Shown here: in pieces, positions 1 to 4,851 of the stretch | Layout: each line of letters starts with the position of its first letter | Position numbering within the stretch: position 1 is the first letter of the stretch | From: an uncultured Burkholderiales bacterium | GTDB taxonomy: Bacteria; Pseudomonadota; Gammaproteobacteria; Burkholderiales; Burkholderiaceae_C | Reading direction: 5' to 3' | DNA: 5,395 bases | NCBI GenBank assembly: GCA_937897495.1 | Contig: CALCBL010000395.1 | Coordinates: 1 to 5,395, forward strand | Notes under the pieces: model-generated | What the model saw: the letters and a program-made list of their open reading frames with translations, nothing else | Databases searched by the model: none | Told to the model about the DNA's origin: nothing | Program-made: the position numbers and the translations under genes

Positions 1-737
1 TTTCTAAATCTGCACCCGATGGTTATACCGTCTTGATTGCAATCCCCAGCAGCATTTCGGTCAACCCAGCACTGAACCCCAAGCTGGGTTATGCACCCAA
101 AGATTTATTTCCAATCACCAAAATCACTTCCTCGCCTTTGGTCATTGCAGCCAACCCCAATGCCGGTATCGGCAGTCTTTTAGAGCTGGTGGCCAAAGCC
201 AAGAAATCCCCTGGCACCATCAACTACGCTACATCGGGCAATGGCTCTGCGCCGCATTTGGGCGCCGCATTGTTTGCGCAGGTCACAGGCATTGAGATGA
301 CCCACATTCCATTCAGAGGCGGTGGCCCTGCCATTCAATCTGTGGTGGCCGGCGACACCCAGCTGACCTTTGGCACACCGCCCTCGGTGCTGCCCATGAT
401 TCAAGCAGGTCGCCTTAAGGGACTGGGCGTGAGCACTAAAGAAAAGTCTGCATTGGTCCCTGGTCTGCCTGGCAGCATTGAGGCCGGTGTGCCCGACTAC
501 GCCATTGAATTTTGGTATGGCATTTTTGTTCCCAACGGCACCCCACCGGCCATTGTGAAAAAGATTTTTGATGCCGCTCAATTTGCCATGTCGCAACCCA
601 ATGTCAAAACCGCATTGGCCAGAGAAGGCACCGATGTTGATGTTTCAAAATCACCTGATCAGTTTGCAAGCTTCTTGACGGAAGACGCGAAGTTCTGGGT
701 CAAACTTGTAAAAAGCGCAGGTGTGAAATTAGATTGA
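1..737 (+). CDS. Bug/TctC-family tripartite tricarboxylate transporter solute-binding protein, 3' part only
   Basis: Periplasmic substrate-binding protein of the Bug (TctC-like) family; members bind small, mostly carboxylate solutes and either feed a TctA/TctB permease or act as sensors. The frame is open from base 3 (bases 1-2 finish an earlier codon), so the gene begins before the window and the TTG at 33 is not a real start. The 244 visible residues begin SKSAPDGYT, the conserved DGYT turn. They continue with YATSGNGSAPHLGAALF, the IPFRGGGPAIQ loop (typical 'PY/F-K/R-G' ligand loop), VAGDTQLTFGTP, the LKGLGVST strand and a WYGIFVPNGTPPAIV segment, all family hallmarks in normal order. Aligned on DGYT with the second Bug gene at 4852, about 75 N-terminal residues, including the signal peptide, are missing; the total would be near the usual 320. 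The TGA stop is at 735-737. No tctA or tctB gene is visible. The ligand cannot be read from the sequence. Confidence 0.96.
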   Translation, partial: SKSAPDGYTVLIAIPSSISVNPALNPKLGYAPKDLFPITKITSSPLVIAANPNAGIGSLLELVAKAKKSPGTINYATSGNGSAPHLGAALFAQVTGIEMTHIPFRGGGPAIQSVVAGDTQLTFGTPPSVLPMIQAGRLKGLGVSTKEKSALVPGLPGSIEAGVPDYAIEFWYGIFVPNGTPPAIVKKIFDAAQFAMSQPNVKTALAREGTDVDVSKSPDQFASFLTEDAKFWVKLVKSAGVKLD

Positions 738-886
738 TTTGAAGCACAAGGACCGTAGCATCAACGTCATGTTCACTTTTAAGTTGACACAAATAATTAA
801 ATATTTCGGTCAACAAGTGTGTCTTCCCTGCCGTTGAATGATCACTCCCAATCGGTGGAGTTTTCAAACAACCTGAAAGATTCATC

Positions 887-1123
887 ATGACTAAACTTCT
901 CGCTACCTTGATCATTGCCGCATTCTCAACAGCCGCTTTCGCCGCTGCACCAGCGACAGCTACTGCACCCGCAGCAGCCACCGCTGCAGCACCTGTGAAG
1001 GCTGAAGCCAAAGCCGACGCTAAGGCTGTGGCCAAAACCGAAGTTAAGCCAGACGCTAAAGCAGACGGCAAAAAAGCTGAGAAAACAGCCAAAGAAGCGG
1101 CCAAAGACGGCGCTAAAAAGTAA
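887..1123 (+). CDS. small secreted Ala/Lys-rich protein, function unknown
   Basis: A 78-residue protein of no recognised family. Residues 1-19 form a clear Sec signal peptide: Lys at position 3, a hydrophobic LLATLIIAAF core and a TAAFA|AAP cleavage site. The predicted mature chain has 59 residues, of which 24 are Ala and 13 are Lys. An Ala/Thr/Pro stretch (about 20-36) is followed by an Ala/Lys/Asp/Glu stretch with irregular KADAK, KAEAK and KEAAK units; net charge is about +5. It has no Cys and no aromatic residue, so it is probably extended or loosely helical in the periplasm or envelope. The bias resembles Asr-type acid-shock proteins and histone-H1-like tails, but that is a similarity of composition, not proof of homology. 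The ATG at 887 is preceded by GAAAGA (875-880), a weak ribosome site 6 bases away. The strong terminator at 1136-1177 and the 149-base gap upstream suggest its own transcript. The signal peptide and terminator argue that it is a real gene. Confidence 0.8.
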   Translation: MTKLLATLIIAAFSTAAFAAAPATATAPAAATAAAPVKAEAKADAKAVAKTEVKPDAKADGKKAEKTAKEAAKDGAKK

Positions 1124-1135
1124 GCTCCGCCCCCG

Positions 1136-1177
1136 TGGCGTCAACGCAAAATTTTGTGTTGACGCCATTTTTCTTTT
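1136..1177 (+). terminator. strong rho-independent terminator after the Ala/Lys-rich protein gene
   Basis: The arms TGGCGTCAAC (1136-1145) and GTTGACGCCA (1158-1167) pair perfectly over 10 bases. The stem extends through a G-U pair and CAA/TTG to an AATT loop. The right arm runs straight into TTTTTCTTTT (1168-1177). The hairpin begins 12 bases after the TAA stop. The - strand lacks a matching U-tract, so it should act on + strand transcripts only, separating the small gene from the hydrolase gene. Confidence 0.93.
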
Positions 1178-1211
1178 CGATCCAATACGTTCGATCATGC
1201 CCCTTCTAGAC

Positions 1212-1230
1212 AATGTGCGAAAATCACATT
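1212..1230. promoter_or_regulatory. candidate operator: inverted repeat upstream of the hydrolase gene
   Basis: AATGTG (1212-1217) and CACATT (1225-1230) form a perfect 6-base inverted repeat around a 7-base spacer, ending 21 bases before the TTG start of the hydrolase-transporter unit. Position and symmetry suit a dimeric regulator. It resembles a CRP-type TGTGA/TCACA site, but the centre is one base too short for that consensus. No regulator gene is visible, so the assignment is weak. Confidence 0.35.
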
Positions 1231-1240
1231 TTTAAGTCTT

Positions 1241-1254
1241 GAAAGTACGCATTG
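1241..1254 (+). promoter_or_regulatory. ribosome binding site and TTG start of the hydrolase gene
   Basis: GAAAG (1241-1245) lies 6 bases before TTG (1252-1254). An in-frame TGA at 1240-1242 closes the frame upstream, and no ATG or GTG lies between it and the TTG. The next in-frame start-like codon (TTG for Leu32) would remove the first strand of the fold. TTG 1252 is therefore the best start; such starts usually lower translation. Confidence 0.7.
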
Positions 1255-2124
1255 AATCTTGCTTTAAATGGGCAACTTCAAACCATTGCCAGTGGCACGG
1301 GTCAGCTTTGCTTTTACGTTAAAGGGCAAGGCCGCCCTCTCGTTTTGGTACACACCATCAATGCAGCCGCCAGCGCTGCTGAAGTTCGGCCTCTTTTTGA
1401 ATCACTAAGCCAGCACCGTACGGTTTACGCCATTGACCTTCCGGGCTACGGCTTCTCAGAACGCGCCGATCGCTTGTACACACCGCGCCTCATGACCGAC
1501 GCCATTCATGACTTGGTTCAACACATTCAAGCTGTGCATGGCACCCAAGCCATCGATGCCTTGGCCGTTTCTTTGTCATGCGAATTTTTAGCACGCGCGG
1601 CCGCTGAGCAACCCACACATTTTCAAACCATCTCTTTGGTCAGCCCAACAGGCTTCACAGGCTTGAAACTCAGACAAGCTGAAGAGGGAAAAACTTATGG
1701 GCTTAGCTGGCTTTGGAAATTGCTAAAGGGTCCTGGCTGGGGACTCTCGATTTTCAACTTACTTACTCGGCCCAAAGTCATTCGGTATTTTTTAAAGAAA
1801 ACTTGGGGGTCTCCCAACATCGACGAAGAGATGTACCGCTATGCCGTTTGGACCACTCGACAACCCGGCGCAGAACATGCGCCCCTTAGCTTTTTGTCGG
1901 CTCAACTCTTCAGTGCAGACATTACCAACATCTACGACAAGCTGACGCAGAAGGTTTGGATGAGCCATGGCACGCGCGGTGATTTTGTCGATTACCGTGG
2001 CAAACAGCGCTATGCCAATTCAGAAAACTGGAGCTTCACCGTCTACGAAAGTGGTGCACTCCCCTACTTTGAAATGCCTGATCAATTTTCAGCAGATCTG
2101 CTTCAATTTTTAAGGCAAGTATGA
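1252..2124 (+). CDS. alpha/beta-hydrolase-fold protein with atypical catalytic residues
   Basis: A 290-residue protein, normal length for the alpha/beta-hydrolase superfamily (esterases, lactonases, C-C bond hydrolases). No signal peptide is seen, so it is likely cytosolic. The core strand and oxyanion region are RPLVLVHTINAAAS (28-41); VYAIDLPGYGFSER (58-71) is the classic strand plus 'D-x-P-G-x-G-x-S' loop. The nucleophile elbow is AVSLS (105-109), with Ser107 as candidate nucleophile, instead of G-x-S-x-G. A helical cap covers about 131-215. The acid is probably Asp244 in HGTRGDFVDY. The family's 'G-H-x-P-H-x-E-x-P' motif appears as GALPYFEMP (268-276): Ala269 replaces the catalytic His, and no other His lies in the last 50 residues. 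The protein may be a pseudoenzyme or use another chemistry. TTG start at 1252; the stop overlaps the transporter ATG by 4 bases, so the two are probably translationally coupled and may act on the same compound. The fold is secure; the substrate is unknown. Confidence 0.9.
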   Translation: MNLALNGQLQTIASGTGQLCFYVKGQGRPLVLVHTINAAASAAEVRPLFESLSQHRTVYAIDLPGYGFSERADRLYTPRLMTDAIHDLVQHIQAVHGTQAIDALAVSLSCEFLARAAAEQPTHFQTISLVSPTGFTGLKLRQAEEGKTYGLSWLWKLLKGPGWGLSIFNLLTRPKVIRYFLKKTWGSPNIDEEMYRYAVWTTRQPGAEHAPLSFLSAQLFSADITNIYDKLTQKVWMSHGTRGDFVDYRGKQRYANSENWSFTVYESGALPYFEMPDQFSADLLQFLRQV

Positions 2125-3338
2125 GACTCTTTTCAAGCATGAATCATCCCGGTGTTTGGATCACCACGATCATGGCGTCTTCTATCTTGATGATCACCAT
2201 GGGAACGCGCCAATCGATGGGTCTGTATGTGGGGCCCCTCAACACGGATACTGGCTTAGGCATTGTGAGTATCAGTTTGGCCATGGCCATTGGGCAATTT
2301 GTGTGGGGCGCTATTCAGCCCATTGCCGGCGCGTTTGCCGATAAATTTGGGCCCCGTCCTGTCTTGCTGTCTGGCTTGCTTATCTTGGTCTTGGGCTCGG
2401 CACTCACCCCTTTCGTCTCAAGCCAATTAGGCCTGATTGTCACCTTGGGCTTGCTGACTGCCATTGGATCGGGTGCTTGTAGTTTTTCAGTTTTGCTAGG
2501 TGCTGTTGCCCAACGCATGCCTGCAACATCACGCGGTACAGCCTCGGGCATCATCAATGCAGGCAGCTCTTTTGGGCAATTTGTCTTTGCCCCCATCATT
2601 GGCAAACTGATTCAGTGGGTAGGTTGGATGAGCACCATGTGGGCCATGGCCGCTGTGGCCTTGCTGGCCATTCCATTGCTCAACCGCCTCACCAATGACA
2701 CCCAAGCACCTGCCGCCGCGCCCACGCCTGAAGGTGGCTTGAAAAAGGCCGTGGCCGATGCCCTGCGCAACCCCAGCTACTTGCTCTTGCACTTAGGCTT
2801 TTTTACCTGCGGCTTTCACATTGCATTTTTAGTCACCCATTTGCCCACCGAGGTAGGCTTGTGCGGGCTGTCACCTACTGTCGCCAGTTGGTCATTGGCC
2901 CTCATTGGTTTGGCCAACATTGTGGGCAGCTTGTTTGCAGGTTCTTGCATCAATCTTTATCGCAGCAAATACGTGTTGGCCGTGATGTATGGCTCGCGGG
3001 CCGTGCTCATTGCTTTGTACTTGGTGGCACCCAAAACTGAATGGACTTTCTATGCGTTTGCGGTGGGCCTTGGCTTAACTTGGTTGGCCACAGTGCCGCC
3101 AACAGCGGCCTTGGTGGGTAAACTTTTTGGCATCCGGTACTTAGCCACCCTGTTTGGCCTTACTTTGTTGTCACATCAAATTGGCGGCTTCTTAGGCGCT
3201 TACTTGGGCGGCTTGGTCTTAGAAGCGCAGGGCGACTATCAATGGATGTGGTGTGCAGACATTACTTTGTCTGCATTCGCAGCCCTGATTAACTTACCCA
3301 TCAAAGAAGCGCCCATTGTGAAATTGCAAGCAGCTTGA
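2121..3338 (+). CDS. major facilitator superfamily transporter (monocarboxylate/oxalate-formate-like)
   Basis: A 405-residue inner-membrane secondary transporter with the 12-helix MFS layout. Helices lie near residues 12-32, 48-70, 80-98, 103-128, 140-162, 168-187, 220-240, 254-276, 284-302, 308-330, 340-364 and 374-392. The hydrophilic Pro/Ala-rich loop at 188-218 joins the two halves. MFS motif A is GAFADKFGPRP (70-80) between helices 2 and 3. Arg30 with SMGLYVGPL in helix 1, and VPPTAALVGKLFG (325-337) followed by HQIGGFLGAYLGG (352-364), resemble the monocarboxylate porter/oxalate-formate antiporter branch, suggesting an organic anion substrate; this is inference. The ATG at 2121 overlaps the hydrolase stop (ATGA), with AAGG (2112-2115) 5 bases upstream; the alternative Met7 has no ribosome site. 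The gene probably depends on the hydrolase promoter. It ends 4 bases from the convergent sulfatase stop. The exact solute and direction of transport cannot be told. Confidence 0.94.
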   Translation: MRLFSSMNHPGVWITTIMASSILMITMGTRQSMGLYVGPLNTDTGLGIVSISLAMAIGQFVWGAIQPIAGAFADKFGPRPVLLSGLLILVLGSALTPFVSSQLGLIVTLGLLTAIGSGACSFSVLLGAVAQRMPATSRGTASGIINAGSSFGQFVFAPIIGKLIQWVGWMSTMWAMAAVALLAIPLLNRLTNDTQAPAAAPTPEGGLKKAVADALRNPSYLLLHLGFFTCGFHIAFLVTHLPTEVGLCGLSPTVASWSLALIGLANIVGSLFAGSCINLYRSKYVLAVMYGSRAVLIALYLVAPKTEWTFYAFAVGLGLTWLATVPPTAALVGKLFGIRYLATLFGLTLLSHQIGGFLGAYLGGLVLEAQGDYQWMWCADITLSAFAALINLPIKEAPIVKLQAA

Positions 3339-3356
3339 AGCTTCAACGCTGCGGCA
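3325..3356. terminator. shared hairpin over the convergent stop codons, candidate bidirectional terminator
   Basis: TTGAAGCTTCAA (3335-3346) is a perfect 12-base palindrome containing the transporter TGA and, on the other strand, the sulfatase TGA. It is flanked by GCAGC (3330-3334) and GCTGC (3348-3352), which pair with a one-base bulge at 3347; TGC/GCA (3325-3327, 3354-3356) may extend the stem. The same hairpin forms in both transcripts. Neither strand has a U-tract, so intrinsic termination would be weak; the structure may instead protect the 3' ends or limit read-through into the opposing gene. Confidence 0.45.
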
Positions 3357-4665
3357 TGTCTTTCACAGAAAAGCCCAGGCTGATGGTGGCGTCTTCGGGA
3401 ATGGGCGGCATGGTGCTGTGCCAGCGCTCCCATTCAGACCTCATCGCCTCAAGCCGATCTGGCTCTTGTTTGGCCAAGTTGGCACGCTCTCGGGCATCGG
3501 CCACCACATTGAACAAGTAATCGTTGCCATCCACCCGCAAATACTTCCAATCGCCTGAGCGCAACGCCCGTTGTCCTCGGTGGTTCATGCGCCAGTAGAG
3601 TGGCCTTGCGAATGTGGCATCTGGGTTGCTAAGTAAAGGCTTCAATGAAACGCCATCGAAGGGATAGTCAGGATGGGCTTTGCTGCCGCCAATCTCGACC
3701 AACGTAGCCGACCAGTCCATGGTCATGCAGTGTTGAGCGGTGGTGCTACCTGGTTTTGAAATGCCTTGTGGCCAATGCGCAATCCAAGGCACACGAATTC
3801 CACCTTCGGTCAAATCCATTTTGCCGCCCACCAAAGGCCAGTTGTCACTGAACCTTTCGCCGCCGTTGTCACTGGTGAACACAATCAAGGTGTTGTCGAG
3901 TTGGCCTGTTTCTCTCAAAGCATTCACCACCCAACCAATGCCTTCGTCCATGTGGTGAATCATGCGGTGGTAGGTGTGAATGTTGCCACCCTGAAGATGG
4001 AAGATATTGTCTTTGATGGTTTGCGCCAGTGCGTGGTCTTCGCGCGTTTCCCAAGGCCAGTGCGGCGCGGTGTAGTGCATGCTCAAGAAAAACGGTTGCG
4101 TGGTGTCTTGCGCCATGCGCTTCACAAAGTCCACCGATTTATTGGAAATCAAATCAGTCAGGTAACCTTCGTGGGGCTGCTCTTCTTCGCCTACCCACAA
4201 GTCGTGTGCACCCGTTGAGGCGCAGTGCGTGAAGTAATCCACACCACCGGCCATAGGGCCAAAAAATTCATCGTAGCCAGAACGCAGAGGGCCAAATGCG
4301 GGTGGGTATCCCAAATGCCATTTGCCAATCAAGGCAGTTCGATAGCCCTGCTCTTTGAGCAAGGATGGCAATGTGGGGTGCGTGGTTGGCAAACCCAATG
4401 TGGTGCTCGCTCTGGCTTTGCTGTTGATGGGCTCTTCGGCGGCACCTCTCAAGCGGTATTGGTACCTGGCCGTCATCAGGCCAAACCGAGTGGGTGAACA
4501 CACAGGGGAGTTGGCATAGCCATCAGAGAACTTCAAACCATTGGCGGCAAGTTGGTCTAGCACTGGAGACACCTTGCCGAACGCTGCATCACGACCACCG
4601 TAACATCCCAGATCGGCAAATCCCAGGTCGTCGGCTACGATGAAGATGATATTGGGGCGTTTCAT
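3343..4665 (-). CDS. type I (formylglycine) sulfatase, arylsulfatase-like, cytosolic
   Basis: A 440-residue sulfatase of the alkaline-phosphatase fold, hydrolysing a sulfate ester to alcohol and sulfate. All main active-site elements are present: calcium ligands Asp12 and Asp13 in VADDLG; the formylglycine Cys56 in VCSPTR with Arg60; GYRTALIGKWH (107-117) with Lys115 and His117, matching sulfatase signature 2; His202 in APHWP; Asp266-Asn267 in SDNGG; and Lys282 in GGKMDLTEGGIRVP. Signature 1 is intact except that Ala66 replaces its last Gly. The C-terminal subdomain (RALRSGDWKYLR, 366-377) is normal and the length fits. ATG 4665 is secured by TCCTT (AAGGA on this strand, 4674-4678) 8 bases away and an in-frame TGA at 4699-4701, with no start codon between. 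There is no signal peptide, so it should work in the cytosol, as Pseudomonas AtsA does, and need a formylglycine-generating enzyme encoded elsewhere. The substrate is undetermined. It is divergent from the second Bug gene. Confidence 0.95.
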   Translation of the reverse strand: MKRPNIIFIVADDLGFADLGCYGGRDAAFGKVSPVLDQLAANGLKFSDGYANSPVCSPTRFGLMTARYQYRLRGAAEEPINSKARASTTLGLPTTHPTLPSLLKEQGYRTALIGKWHLGYPPAFGPLRSGYDEFFGPMAGGVDYFTHCASTGAHDLWVGEEEQPHEGYLTDLISNKSVDFVKRMAQDTTQPFFLSMHYTAPHWPWETREDHALAQTIKDNIFHLQGGNIHTYHRMIHHMDEGIGWVVNALRETGQLDNTLIVFTSDNGGERFSDNWPLVGGKMDLTEGGIRVPWIAHWPQGISKPGSTTAQHCMTMDWSATLVEIGGSKAHPDYPFDGVSLKPLLSNPDATFARPLYWRMNHRGQRALRSGDWKYLRVDGNDYLFNVVADARERANLAKQEPDRLEAMRSEWERWHSTMPPIPEDATISLGFSVKDMPQR

Positions 4666-4851
4666 GCGCTCAGTCCTTGAATGTGTTGGGCGTAATTTTC
4701 ACATGCTTTCCTTATCCAATGCGAATTGCTTTAGGTTTTCTCATGAGCCACCTGTGCATAGGGTTTGTATGAAGTTATTTCACAAAACCTCGACCTAAAC
4801 TTCCAATCAATGCCAACCCATCCTAGCCCCAATGCTAGAACGAGAACAAAT
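4666..4851. promoter_or_regulatory. divergent intergenic region between sulfatase and second binding-protein gene
   Basis: The 186 bases between the two divergent starts must hold the sulfatase promoter and probably that of the binding protein. No pair of good -35/-10 hexamers was found on either strand. Visible items are the sulfatase ribosome site (4674-4678, - strand), the binding-protein ribosome site GAGAA (4842-4846) 5 bases from its ATG, an inverted repeat ATGTG/CACAT (4681-4685, 4700-4704), a 31-base imperfect hairpin at 4760-4790 and a small stem CTAGC/GCTAG (4823-4827, 4834-4838). Co-regulation of the two genes is plausible but unproven. Confidence 0.5.
4760..4790. repeat. imperfect inverted repeat upstream of the second binding-protein gene
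   Basis: AGGGTTTGT (4760-4768) pairs with ACAAAACCT (4782-4790) at 8 of 9 positions. Inside, GAA (4771-4773) pairs with TTC (4779-4781) around the loop GTTAT, with a two-base bulge at 4769-4770. It sits 61 bases before the ATG at 4852 and 94 bases before the sulfatase start. It could be an operator or a leader hairpin. AGGTTTT at 4733-4739 can also pair perfectly with AAAACCT at 4784-4790, giving an alternative fold. Confidence 0.4.

Noticed and set aside
33..35. TTG as the start of the first binding-protein gene
   Set aside because: The frame is open to the window edge and the upstream residues SKSAPDGYT are conserved family sequence, so the true start lies before the window.
1176..1196. 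Direct repeat TTCGATC (1176-1182 and 1190-1196)
   Set aside because: Only 7 bases in two copies, partly inside the terminator tail; chance is a sufficient explanation.
700..1213. Long Ala/Ser- and Cys/Gly-rich reading frames on the - strand opposite the small protein gene
   Set aside because: They arise from the repetitive GC-rich codons of the + strand gene, lack recognisable domains or good ribosome sites, and one contains the terminator sequence.
1207..1236. Promoter TAGACA (1207-1212) - 18 bases - TTTAAG (1231-1236)
   Set aside because: The hexamers match 5/6 and 4/6, but transcription would begin near 1243, inside the ribosome binding site of the hydrolase gene.
3766..4497. Several + strand reading frames of 72-150 codons within the sulfatase gene
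   Set aside because: They are shadows of the - strand sulfatase, which has all catalytic motifs; the shadow products show no domain or signal.
4823..4838. Small hairpin CTAGC/GCTAG ahead of the second binding-protein ribosome site
   Set aside because: Five pairs with a 6-base loop is too weak to call a regulatory element without other evidence.
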